From Cenococcum geophilum 1.58 (Eukaryota; Ascomycota; Dothideomycetes; Gloniales; Gloniaceae): a stretch of DNA of 64,000 bases. A program made the position numbers and the translations under genes. Positions 12,092 to 22,254 of this stretch are shown here, one piece after another. Position 1 is the stretch's first letter. Every line of letters starts with the position of its first letter. Location of the stretch: NCBI GenBank assembly GCA_001692895.1, contig KV748203.1, positions 248,001-312,000 on the forward strand. The letters run 5' to 3'. Below the pieces are notes generated by a model that was given only the letters and a program-made list of their open reading frames with translations, was not told the DNA's origin and did not search any database.

Positions 12092-12725
12092 ATGGATCCG
12101 CTTAGCATTACCGCCACCATTCTGCAGCTGACGAGCAGAGTATCTCAACGATGTTAAGGACGCCCCAAAAGACCGCGCTCAGTGTGCTATCGAAGCATCG
12201 AACCTCTACTCCCTTTTTACCACCTTAAGATACCGTCTCGAAGAAGGAAATTCCAACGAGCCATGGTATGCTGAGGTCCAGAAGCTCTGTACTAAGGATG
12301 GCCCTCTTGATCAGTACAAGCTTGCGTTAGGGCAGTTGCAGGCTAAAACAATAAGTCAAGGTAGATCCCACTGTGTCTTCAGGTTCATGCACTTTTAGTT
12401 CCCGCGCACCGTCGTACGCCTAAAAAGCCAGTCAATAAGCTCTATACCGTATATAGTTTGGTGTTCTAGGCGTCGAGTCAGCTCCAAGCGATGAGTTGCG
12501 GACGCGCTTAGGGTGCAGGCGATACCTAGCGATTAGCACGCAGCCTCTATCGGTTGACAAAAACGCCAGGTGTCAAGAAAGACACCATGGGATTGGAGCA
12601 GGCGGACCATTTCATCCTGTGGAAATTTGTCAAAAAAGAAGTCATGGAGATTATGGCACGGATAGAACGCTTAAAAGCGCTCGAGGAGACCGGGAAGCTT
12701 GGGGCCTTTATACTGGCAATAGCTG
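12092..12725 (+). pseudogene. Relic of a STAND N-terminal domain gene
   Basis: The start reads MDPLSITATILQLT and, after a frame change, YLNDVKDAPKDRAQCAIEAS, then LEEGNSNEPWYAEVQ and DGPLDQYKLALGQLQAK. These match the N-terminal domain of the neighbouring NLR-like gene (YLNDIKDASKDRAKCAVEAS). Near 12355-12553 the homology is broken by about 190 bp of unrelated DNA, then resumes as HFILWKFVKKEVMEIMARI (parent-like LVWKFSKEEVTSILARM). No NACHT domain follows. It is a truncated, frameshifted paralogue in opposite orientation to the NLR-like gene. Confidence 0.75.
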
Positions 12726-12787
12726 TTCGGACACGAAGAAAGCAAGACATTGTTCATGATCTCCTTCTGGCTATCCATCAACTTCTA

Positions 12788-14740
12788 TCAATATAACCAC
12801 CAATTCGTGTTTTGGGGCTTCCCTAACTGTTCCTTACTCCCTGCAATCTCTAGGAACAAGAACAGGCTGCGCTCAACGAGATTCTTACTCACTAGCTGCA
12901 GGCTTGCATCTACAAAGATGTTCCTCTCGTTATATATCAATTCCCAGCCCATGCCCGGCCTTCGTTCGGAATCCTTTATATAGCTTCCCCGGTGCCGACT
13001 TTTGTAATGCGCGATTGCCTGCACTACGCGTGCTTTGCGCTTCCCACTCATTGATTCTTGCTCATTCAGTTTTAATATCAAGCGGCTCCTGGTCGTGCAA
13101 ACTCTTGCTAGGTTTTCTTTCTTGTTGGTATCCAGGAAAGCGTGGAAATCATCGTCCGTATTAGTATCGCTCAGGATGGTGACGCAGTCTATCCAGGGAG
13201 CTGTCAGTGTGCCGCCGACAATGATCGCGAACGACGGCTGAGTAACGGTGATGCTAGCCCCCCCATGAAACTTATTGGTTGACATCTCGATGCCGCATGC
13301 ACGGCCTTGACAACTTAAGTCTCGGGCCTTTTTAAGTCTCATTGAAACGGTTTTGTCGATGAGACCAAAGAAATGTTTGTGGTCTCTTCGCGGGGTAAAG
13401 ATCATTGCAGCATGTAATTTGTCTAGATCGGCTGATAATGTAATTATCTGGTCAATGGGTGAGTAAGTTGCATGGGCTGAGCACACAACTTCCTCCAAGA
13501 GGTAATGGTCCTGGAAAGCGTCGGCAAGACGGATAAATCTGAGGACGGTCTTCGGCACTGGCCCAACGTAGAATGGTGAGGGCTGCTTGATCAAACACAC
13601 TGAGGGCTGGCGATACGGGTTCCCACCCCTCGCCAGATCTCGCGCTGGAATAAGCAATAGCTCTTTGACACGCGTCGTCCACTGTTGACCCCAGCGTTTT
13701 AGCGGGAATCCTAGATACGATTCGTAGTTCCCCTCCATTGTACAAAAGAGCGCGGCGAATTGGAGTGGCTCTTTTTCCAACTGCAACACTTGGAGCTCTA
13801 CGCGCACGCCATCACCCAAAACGGTTGGTGGAATGACGGGGTGCGGATTTTCTAGCACCCTGATGCGATCACTGAAGGTGAAGTCAGAGGGTGAGTCGGC
13901 GAAGAGACCGTGCAGATCTCTGGTGTCCTGCGGTGCACACTCGTGCAGGAATTGTTGCATCGTTCGAGGCTTCTCGGCGAGTCCCCAAGCGAAGAGAGAT
14001 TGGTCGTCTGAAATCTTCATGATTTCCTGAAGCCTTGCAAAGGCTTTCTTACCCTCCCCGTACAGCAGAGGCATGCTAACTCCGAATATGCCTAGCAAGC
14101 AGTAGGTTTCGTCTTCAATCCGGGTGGTTCGTCGTTTCGCTGCCCATGACATCTTTCTCGCTATGCTGATATGCCTGAATTTGCCGGACCTTAAAACTTG
14201 CTCTTCAATCCCGCTGATTTCTGAGAGCTGACCGCGCAACTTGAGCTTTGAGCCTATGTAGTGCCAATCCGAATCGTAGAATTGAATATTTGGCGGCGCA
14301 ACGAGCTCTTGCAAAGTCCAACCTCTCGTAAACCATCGACTGTAAGGAAACTCATTAATGCCCCTCACATCGGAAAGATAAGCGTAGCACACTTTCGCAT
14401 CGCGATACCACCGAAACATCGAGTTAATAGCTTCTGAAAGCTCAGCCGTGCTAGTTTTATCGATGCAGCAGCTGGACCACCTCCATTAGCCTGACCCTCC
14501 TTAAATTCCCTGCAAAACTTACGTATCAACCCAGACCCATTGCAGGCCGTCGCGTAAAGCTTGTTCACACGATAATTTGATTTTCGCAAAGCCTATTCGC
14601 GACGTGACATTTGGATCTTCCATTTGTTGGAGCGTGCATTCTTCGCCGCCCCATGTGTGGGACAGAATCGCGAAATCGGGAACGCTGTCATTGCTGAGAA
14701 ACTCGTGGATTCTGCGGGTGGATGCGTTGATTAACCGCAT
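12788..14740 (-). CDS. HET-domain (heterokaryon incompatibility) protein
   Basis: Exons 14740-14523 and 14471-12788 join as WVWVDT/CCIDKTSTAELSEAI, giving about 634 residues. The N-terminus MRLINASTRRIHEF with FAILSHTWG and WVDTCCIDK is the HET domain of the HET-E/HET-D/HNWD class; RWFTRGWTLQELVAPPNIQF and EDETYCLLGIFGVSMPLLYGEG are its usual continuation. Proteins of this class trigger regulated cell death on non-self contact. The C-terminal 350 residues have no WD40 or ankyrin repeats and resemble the tail of single HET proteins. The frame is intact, so the gene is probably functional. It converges on the STAND relic, with which its 3' end nearly overlaps. Confidence 0.9.
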
Positions 14741-15085
14741 TTTTGATCTGTTCGGATGCCCACATTCTCGTTACAACGGGCGCGATTTGGAAAGAGACAA
14801 TTTTGGAGCTCCTGAGGCTTCGCTGACATTTATTGCTCGCATGAGGGTGAAGGCACTCAGCCCCAAATTGTTAAGGAGTTCAACGTCCGTTCACGAATGC
14901 ACAGCCGCGCCGCCTCGTTGCCTTGTGAGGGTGATGTCAAGGCGCGAAGAGGGTAGCGCGTTTTCAAATAGAAATGGTGTGAGTTCGACAGTTCCTCAGT
15001 ATAGTCGCAGCCGCAGTCGAAGAAGATGCAGAGGTATCTCCCCCTAGATTCAAAGCAATCGATGACTATCGCAACATTCGCAAGA
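14741..15085. other. Upstream region of the HET gene
   Basis: A 156-codon open frame crosses this region but mostly shadows the HET gene start, and I do not accept it as a gene. The region probably holds the HET promoter. Confidence 0.35.
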
Positions 15086-15347
15086 CTATCCCTTGCAACG
15101 GTAAAATGGGCCCTGCCGTTATCGATAAGGGCTAGCCAATTAGATCAATAGGACTAAGGGCTTTGGGGGCATTTTTTAGCAATGCGATTAGGAGGAACCT
15201 TATATTAAGTCTTCCGAACAAGGACCTTATCGACTTTAGCACGATTAAAAGGCATGGTAGTGATGTAATTGATATACGCGTTACTTTGAAAACGGTTGTT
15301 CGCGCACGGGCCATCTACGCGCGGGACCTTACCGTTGCAAGGGATAG
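15086..15347. mobile_element. piggyBac-derived MITE (262 bp)
   Basis: Perfect terminal inverted repeats CTATCCCTTGCAACGGTAA flank the element. Subterminal TTATCGATAAGG and AGCCAATTAGATCAA match the elements at 27798 and 54378. The inside, read on the minus strand, gives MPFNRAKVDKVLV.KT.YKV then PPNRIAKK, which matches the start of the piggyBac-like transposase relic at 61603-62393. It is therefore an internally deleted piggyBac-like element. Confidence 0.75.
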
Positions 15348-15506
15348 GTTGTAGCGAAATGGCGGATATTGTTTCGATTAGCACCGAGTGCAGCGGTTAG
15401 ACTGGGAATGAGGCCGTTGAGAGCTGCAAGAGTGAATGGAGTAAGTTGAAGACAAGACGAGAAAGCTAAGTGGGAATAGCACGTCATTTGTTTGGATCGG
15501 TGGTGC

Positions 15507-15675
15507 CATGAGTGAGTTAGCCTGCATTGGGCAGCGCAAAAGGTTTGTACGCCACTGGTGCTAGCAGGGAGGGTGGCCGACCCGCTCCGGCCATACCCCA
15601 AGGGTGTGTCTCGGAAACACCTTGCGTTCATTAATACACCGATGAGCACGCGCCACATACTCCCATCTACCATGG
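15507..15675. repeat. Dispersed repeat, copy B (extended)
   Basis: Positions 15507-15588 match 19651-19729 (CATGAGTGAGTTAGCCTGCA and onward). Positions 15560-15675 are identical to 11871-11986. The composite shows that the two matches belong to one longer repeat. Confidence 0.85.
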
Positions 15676-15868
15676 CAAGTCAATGAGTGGATTTTCTCCT
15701 CGCGCCCTTGGCGGAAACGCCTCCGCCCAAACTTTCCACTTCATCCTCAAAAAGTAGACACTCACAAGGGTGTGGCTGGCTGGCTGGCTGGATTCCATTA
15801 CGCCTTTCACCCCCTTGGGGAGGTATGCGGCTGTCTACGGCTGTCTACAGAGCTACCTGATACGTATA

Positions 15869-16206
15869 CAGTAAAATCTCCTTAATACGATATGGGGTAT
15901 ATAACGATAACCTCTACATTACGATCTACGCCCCTTAATCAAGCCTTTTTTGGTGTAATATTACGATAATCTGACTTTTGGCAATATCGTTAAGCACCTA
16001 CCACCAATATCGGTATAACCAGTAGAGAATTTGTATGGGAGAGGGCCCTATTTAGCCCGCGAGGTAGACATCCTCAGCCTTTTTGGGTATTAAGCTCCTC
16101 TTTTTCCTACTTATTTACCCAACACGTGACTCTTAATATAACAATACCATTGGTATTACGATACGCTTGGCCGAACAAACGGTATCGTACTAAAGAGATT
16201 TTACTG
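15869..16206. mobile_element. pogo/Fot1-like MITE (338 bp)
   Basis: Inverted ends CAGTAAAATCTCCTTAATAC and CAGTAAAATCTCTTTAGTAC are flanked by TA dinucleotides, the target duplication of Tc1/mariner-pogo elements. The CAGTAAAA end is typical of pogo/Fot1 relatives. There is no transposase inside. Confidence 0.8.
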
Positions 16207-16400
16207 TAGACATTTTGCCATAGATCTAGAAGCTTCTAGAAGCTTCTCTCTATAAAGTGGCAAATCATCCCACTATTATAAAATAGAGATTTAATGAGTA
16301 AGAATAACGTCTTTTATTTATACCGTTAAAATATACTAGTTAAGGCTAGAAGTCCTGACAAGCCCATAAGAGCTAATCATAGAGTGTGCATTATATGACG

Positions 16401-16428
16401 GTTACCTCAGCAAGCTCAGACGTGATTT
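16401..16428. repeat. Short match to the foldback at 61517-61602
   Basis: The 28 bases starting GTTACCTCAGCAAGCTCAGA match, at 27 of 28 positions, the reverse complement of one arm of the inverted repeat near 61.6 kb. It is a single-arm remnant, lying just past the 3' end of the HET-TPR gene. Confidence 0.6.
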
Positions 16429-16462
16429 CGGTCAGAGGAGAGGAGTTTTAGGTCCGAGCTGA

Positions 16463-19400
16463 CTAAACATCATTTAGTCTCCTCCGCCGAAACCACGTTT
16501 GAGGCACTTTTGCAAGATTTGTTACCCCTTCAGTGATCGGGACGTCGCCCCCTCTTCGATCGGGTAGAAGTGCCATTATTTCTTTGTCACTCCCCCAATT
16601 CCTTGCAATCTGGGCCACCACCGCTTCGGTAATCGGGACGTCGCCCCCTCTTCGATCGAGTAGAAGTGCCATTATTTCTTTACCACCCCCCCAATTCCTT
16701 GGAATCTGGGCTACCACCTCTTCGGTAATCGGGACGTCGCCCCCCCCCCGATTAAGCAGGAGTGCCATTATTTCTTTGCCACTCCTCCAATTCCCTGCCG
16801 CTACCTCAACCACCCCTTCGGTAATCGGGACGTCGCCCCCTCTTCGATCGAGTAGAAGTGCCATTATTTCTTTACCACTCTCCTAATTCCCTGCCGCTGC
16901 CTTGACCACCCCTTCAGTGATTGGGGCATCACCCCCTCTTCGATCGAGTAGAAGTGCCATTATTTCTTTACCACTCTCCCAATTTCCTGCCGCTGCCTTA
17001 ACCACCCCTTCGGTGATCGGGACGTCGCCCCCTCTTCGATCGAGTAGAAGTGCCATCATTTCTTTGTTAAAATTCATTGCAATCTGGGCCACCACCCATT
17101 CGGTAATCGGGGCGTCGCCCCATCTTCGATCAAGTAGAAGTGCCATTATTTCTTTATCATTCCCCCAATTCCTTGCAATCTGGGTCACCACCCCTTCGGT
17201 GATCGGGGCGTTGCCCCCTCTTTGATTGAGTAGAAGTGCCATCATTTCTTTGTCAAAATTCATTGCAATCTGGGCCACCACCCCTTCGGTAATTGGGACG
17301 TTGCCTCTTCGATCGCGTAGAAGTGCCATTATTTCTTTGCCACTCCCCCCATTCCCTACCGCTGCCTTAACCACCCCTTCAGTGATCGGGACGTCGCCCC
17401 CTCTTCGATCAAGTAGGAGTGCCATTATTTCTTTGCCACTCCTCCAATTCCCTACCGCTGCCTCGACCACCCCTTCGGTAATTGGGGCATCGCCCCATCT
17501 TCGATCAAGTAGAAGTGCCATTATTTCTTTGCCACTCCCCCTATTCCCTGCCGCCGCCTTGACCACCTCTTTAGTAATTGGAATGTTGTCCCTTCTTAGG
17601 TCCAGTAAAAGTGTTAGTATTTCTTTATTAAATGACCTTGTAACCCGGACCATCTCTTCTTCTGGGATCTGGATATTGTCTCTTATCCGATATACTAGAT
17701 CTTTTATCGTCTCTAGCTCCACTACACTCAGGTCCCTTTGATCTATGTAGGTTGACGCTAGGTTGGCTATGCTGCTTAGGGTATCTAAATGGTCCATCCT
17801 ATGCACCTGCTTTCTTGTCTCTATTATCTGCAATAATATCTTTTCAGCCTCCTTCCATTGCTTGTCTTTCTTGTATATTAATGCAAGGTTTTCTATGTCT
17901 GCCAGTTTATATGGGTGCTCTTTTATAGGCGTCCCCTTATGGCTCTCTATTGCTTTTTGAAGCCTCTTTCTTGCCTCTTTATACTCTTCCAAGTCTCCTA
18001 AGATTAATGCCACGTCATATAATGTAGCAGCTTTGTTTGAAGTTGCCATTAAATACTCCGGCACTGGAGTATTTACCTCTATCGGAGTTTTATATCCTAC
18101 TCGATCTCGCATTCCCGCTGACTCTTCCCAATTCCACACTAGTAGAAAGTCACGTGGGAAGCTTTTTGTCGAAGGCAAGGGTCCTTGACGCTTAATATAT
18201 CCACTCTCCGTTCGTACGCCCTGCTAAAGAGCAACTGCAATCTTAATAATAGTAAAATTATCCTTACATGTTCTAATAATAGTCGGCTCCGAAGCCCCTT
18301 GTAGAAGGCAGACGAGGTCGCCCCGCTGGATAGATTTTGCCGAGGCCTGGAGAGTCTATTGAGTGCCCTATTTCTTCTTATACTCCAACGACCTAGGTTT
18401 ATTCTTGAAAATAATAGTTACGTGCTGTCTATTATACCGAGCACTGTCACTTTCTACCGAGGACACCTGGCCGAGAATACAGCCTTTGCTTTTAATCACT
18501 GCAATCTCCTTTTCGTCCTAAGTTTCTATATAGACCTCTTTATAGAGAAGGAATTCGACAAGTTGCTGCAAGAGTTTCTTCTATGGGACCTCGTAGTTAG
18601 GCGATAAACCAGCTGCGCTAGGATCATCAGAGCTCATGCCAAATAAGGCATATACCTTGTCGCGGCGCTTAGTAGCCTCGCGGGTATGGTACATATCTAT
18701 TAACTTACCCAGAGAGACTCCGCCTAACGAACTTGTTGCATATTTTGGCCGGAAGATTGCTCCCCTTATTACGTAAGTTACTGAACGGATTAGACCCTGC
18801 AAGCCTGGATGAGCTCCATAGGAAAGCTTTAATTTATTAAAGCCTGAGTAAAAGGTGTACCCGTTTATCTCCGCAAGGCCACACATAATTAGAACACGTC
18901 GAGCTGCGGCGACTTCCTGAAGTACCTAGATCGACCTTTTAATAACCTCTGCGGATATTGTTAAGTATCTGCTCTCTTACCCAGATGCGCCGAAACCACG
19001 GTCGTTTAAGTAGTTTGAGAATTGCTTTCTGACTCTTTTCATTGTTCAATGAGTTTGTAAATTCACCTTCTGCAGTAACACGTATGTCTTCAAGCGCTTG
19101 ATCGCTATTGTCCGCCGCCTCTCCAAGCCAAACGATTACACGATTTGCTTGGCCATAGATCTTCGCCATAGACTGAACCTGGTGTCCTTTCTCTTTCTTA
19201 TCTGCTTGGTTGATGCAAATAGCATCTACCTATATAATTCGTTCAAAACAGCGATCTTGAAGATGGGATAGCGCCGTGTAAAGGTTTACCGTGACGGGCA
19301 AGTTATGTTTGTTTATTGAGATGGGTAAAGTTTCCTTTGGATCGCCCCATACGTAGGATAAAGCCTCGTACAGGTGAGTCCCTCCGCCCGATTCCTGTAG

Positions 19401-19517
19401 AGAGTAGTTGACGAGCTGGCATTGTATAGGGGCAGTTTTGTCTTCATGTGGCATCAGGCGAAGCAAGCGAATACTGTCAGGCCCCGGCAAAAGCGAAGAA
19501 TAGCGGTACGAGGACAT
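16463..19517 (-). pseudogene. HET-TPR-repeat gene with seven in-frame TAG codons
   Basis: Starting at MSSYRYSSLLPGPDSIRLL, one frame runs 999 codons through a single 55-nt intron (18980-18926, joining FRRIW to VLQEVAAARRVLIMCG). Order: HET domain of the HET-6 type (ALSYVWGDP; VDAICINQADKKEKGHQVQS; LLKRPWFRRIW), a linker (VIKSKGCILGQVSSVESD, SFPRDFLLVWNWEESAG), TPR-like helices (LILGDLEEYKEARKRLQKAI, LALIYKKDKQWKEAEKILLQ) and 12 repeats of about 32 residues. Stops are all TAG, at plus-strand triplets 19230, 18581, 18518, 18368, 18356, 18224 and 16883. Several lie where the family has tryptophan (FERII*VDAICINQ; EVP*KKLLQQL; repeat GN*ESGKE against GNWESGKE). There is no frameshift and no TAA or TGA. 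RIP decay is the simplest reading; editing of UAG to UGG in mRNA is the alternative. Confidence 0.85.
16490..17640 (-). repeat. 12 tandem 32-residue repeats in the HET-TPR gene
   Basis: Units follow KEIMALLLDRRGGDVPITEG with VVKAAAGNWxSG between; some lack six bases or so (the MNFDKEMM type). DNA identity between units is high. The unit looks like a helical solenoid motif often found at the end of fungal HET/NLR proteins, but I cannot name the fold. Confidence 0.85.
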
Positions 19518-19650
19518 AGTATAAGAATCGTATATAGAAATTTGATCTTGCGTGAGTTGGATAGTTCTGATGGGTAGTATTAACAAGCCTGACGTGTTGC
19601 ATGCGATCAGAAGTGCCCAAACTACCGGCACAGCCACCCCCGCTAAGTCA

Positions 19651-19738
19651 CATGAGTGAGTTAGCCTGCATTGGGCAGCGCAAAAGGTTTGTACGCCACT
19701 GGTGCTAGCAGGGAGGGTGGCCGACCCGCACCGGCCAG
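19651..19738. repeat. Dispersed repeat, copy C (partial)
   Basis: Matches 15507-15595 almost perfectly, then diverges after CCGACCCGC. It lies immediately upstream of the HET-TPR gene start. Confidence 0.8.
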
Positions 19739-20369
19739 ACCCTTGCGGAGATGGCGGAATATACATACATACATACGTGGAGATGGCGAGAGCGTAACTG
19801 AGATGTTGGATGAAAGCGTTGTTTTTGCTGTTGGATAGCGCCGAGCGATGTGGCGGCGATTAAGCCCCAGCCACATGTGGCGAATTTAGCGTTTGTGCAC
19901 CCCGCCAAACGTGAAAGTCGAACAACTTCAGGGCAGGGAACACTCCTTACTTGTTGGGTACGATATTCATTCACGGGTTGGTTTGAGAAGTTCTGCTTGG
20001 GTATGAGAGAAGACAACGAAGGTATAGATGTGATTGATGACCCGTTAGAGAATATTAGCATGGAGAGATGACTGCTCAATCAATCAAGGTCAGAAAGTTT
20101 CATACAAGACCCAGAAGATATATGCTCCTGCTCGCGTGAAGGTGCATTTTGCGGGTAATCATCGGGAAACGGCGGTTTGGAGAACGCCACAAGTGGTTTA
20201 ACGCCACTACAACAACCATCTCCATCCAACACCTCAGCTACACTCTCGCCATCTCGACAATACGTCAAGCTCCCAGTATCAGCATATCGAACAGCGACCT
20301 CACACCATTCCTACTCTCCCCTTCAACCCCATTTCTGTCTTCAATTGAGTCGTCTTGATTATCTTTTAA
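19739..20369. other. Intergenic, promoter of the next gene
   Basis: Contains a short (ATAC)n run near 19760 and, from about 20200, C/T- and C/A-rich DNA typical of a fungal leader. No gene is recognised. Confidence 0.45.
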
Positions 20370-21566
20370 ATGTCTATTGAGCCTCAGTACCCAGGCCCCG
20401 CAACCCCCACTACATCCACCCCACAACAACATCGGCGACCAAGAAAACTGGCACGAGAACCTGCTCCAGCAAGGGAGGAGAGCTCCGCTGGCGGTGTATT
20501 GCTGTCAAACTCTATAGCCGCAACATCAAGCCAGAATTCTCAAACAGAACCCTCTTCTTCTAAAGACCCTAATGCTCCCGCAACCACTGGCCCGAACGGA
20601 AAACGACGGCCTCGAAAGCTGAACAAAGACCGGCCTGCCGATGGTGCTGCTGGGCCCGGGCCCAGCAACGCCGCAAATAATGAAGGGGAAGGCGCAGTGA
20701 ACCACGAGCTTGAGGCCCTGAAGAGCCGTGTGCGGGGCTTAGAAGCGAGGGTGGAAGAACTATACAAAACCAGCCCCGGCCGCTCACCCCGACGGCGAGG
20801 AAAAGGCCGGAAAGGATCCAAGCAGGCACAGCCGGCCGACCCAGCACCCGCGAATGCCGCCGCCGCCGACGCCGCCGCCGAAGCGGCCAACGATGCAGAA
20901 CTGCAGCGTCTCGAAGGCGAACTGGCTTCCGCGCGACACGACCTGGCGACTGCGTCTCGTCCCTCCAGACGGCGGCCTTCACGGACTGCCAGTGGTGGCG
21001 ACGACGTGGAAGAGGTGCCTAGGCTCAGCGGCCCGGCCGTGGAAGGGGACAAGGACGGCAAGGCTGTCACGCTTAGCGGCTCGTATCGCATTCCGCTCCC
21101 CGCCTCCGTCAGCATGTCCGATGTGCGCAACATCCAAAGTGGCATCGCGTCCGCGCATGCTGTCGCGCGGGGCTTCCTGGATGCCAGGCGTGCGGACGCC
21201 CCGCGGAGCCCGCCACGGCGCAACTCGGCTGGTGGTGGTGGGGGGCAGGGCCAGAGCTGGAGCGAGTGGTTCGGCGCGTACAGCATGTCCATCTCGCGCG
21301 CTGTGAAGATCGTCGAGGCGGACGCGGCGCTGGAGACGGCAGGGCAGAGGGGTGCAGCGAAGAGGCCAGTCGCGGGGCCCAGGAGGGCGAGCGCACCAGG
21401 TGCTGGGGCGAAAGCGGGAGGAAGTGGTATTTCCGCACAGAAGAAGGCTGCTGGTCCTGGCGCGGGCGTCAGGCCAAATGGGACGGGAAAGACAGCGAGT
21501 ACGGCTACGAGACCACCTCTGAATCCGAGGACGTCGAATGCGACGCCGACGAGGGGTGAGTGCTGA
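20370..21566 (+). CDS. Conserved-looking low-complexity protein of unknown role
   Basis: An uninterrupted frame of 398 residues starts at MSIEPQYPGPATPTTSTPQQ. The N-terminal third is rich in P, S, T and basic RPRKL motifs (two copies: RRPRKLAREP and RRPRKLNKDR). A heptad stretch around residues 110-128 (NHELEALKSRVRGLEARVEE) predicts a short coiled coil, followed by basic SPRRRGKGRKGSK. The segment VTLSGSYRIPLPASVSMSDV to WSEWFGAYSMSISRAV is the least repetitive and likely folded. The GC-rich third positions support real coding. I do not recognise a named family; nuclear or cytoskeletal placement would be a guess. Confidence 0.75.
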   Translation: MSIEPQYPGPATPTTSTPQQHRRPRKLAREPAPAREESSAGGVLLSNSIAATSSQNSQTEPSSSKDPNAPATTGPNGKRRPRKLNKDRPADGAAGPGPSNAANNEGEGAVNHELEALKSRVRGLEARVEELYKTSPGRSPRRRGKGRKGSKQAQPADPAPANAAAADAAAEAANDAELQRLEGELASARHDLATASRPSRRRPSRTASGGDDVEEVPRLSGPAVEGDKDGKAVTLSGSYRIPLPASVSMSDVRNIQSGIASAHAVARGFLDARRADAPRSPPRRNSAGGGGGQGQSWSEWFGAYSMSISRAVKIVEADAALETAGQRGAAKRPVAGPRRASAPGAGAKAGGSGISAQKKAAGPGAGVRPNGTGKTASTATRPPLNPRTSNATPTRGEC

Positions 21567-22254
21567 GCAAGTGCAGATGCTTATGTCGTAGAGCGTGCTT
21601 TTGGTTTCATGTTGGGAATAATTACTCAAGGGACCACCTTGGAGCATGTTTGTATTCGGCACTTGGAATTGTAGCATATATGTATACATGCAGTATGGAT
21701 TGTGATCCCGTTGATAATATGACTGTATCAAGATCCAGCGATGCCCGGACGCGTATATAACGCTCTAGAACCATTATTCAAAATGGAACCACCGAGGAGA
21801 GTACAAGACATCATAACTAGCCATGGTTTTTGATAGAGAGGCATTTACTAACAAAGGGAAGGAGAATATACGGGATAGATAGGATTCAGCAGCCATTCTC
21901 CAGTAAGTGCCTATACGTGCCGCAGCTGTGAATATTTCTAGTGTAACTACACTAGTACACATGAATCGTAATGATCGTGTGCATGCTAAAGTACCGATAA
22001 TAATAGCGCCGCCAACCACCCAAGATGCGAGTATCCAGTCCCACTACACCGCTCAGAATAGATTCACCAGGTCCCCTGAGATCCCAGTCGATTTTCTAGT
22101 TACACTGCCTGATAATACTCCTTTCCCATTTCCACATGCCATAGACCGAAACTCCAGTCTTGCAATCGTTCTTAAATTTTCTATTTAAGACAGACGGCCA
22201 AATTAAGTAAAGAGTGGTGGTAAACTATAGCCAATTCTCACAACAACTTTACAT
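21567..22254. other. Intergenic between convergent genes
   Basis: Holds the 3' ends of the preceding gene and of DOT1. A minus-strand stretch near 21850-22030 reads as two hydrophobic segments (VVGGAIIIGTLACT, VVTLEIFTAAARIG) but is broken by stops upstream and has no convincing start, so I do not call a gene. Confidence 0.4.

Noticed and set aside
16533-17741. Plus-strand frames with SVIGTSPPLRSSRSAIISL repeats
   Set aside because: They are the reverse-strand shadow of the 32-residue repeats in the HET-TPR gene, which has domains and an intron on the other strand.
20540-21731. Long minus-strand frames opposite the gene at 20370
   Set aside because: The region is GC-rich, which opens antisense frames. 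The plus frame has a better start, promoter-like leader and protein-like composition.
21774-22188. Possible small membrane protein on the minus strand
   Set aside because: Hydrophobic stretches are present, but the frame has stops upstream, no ATG in a good place and no convincing splice sites.
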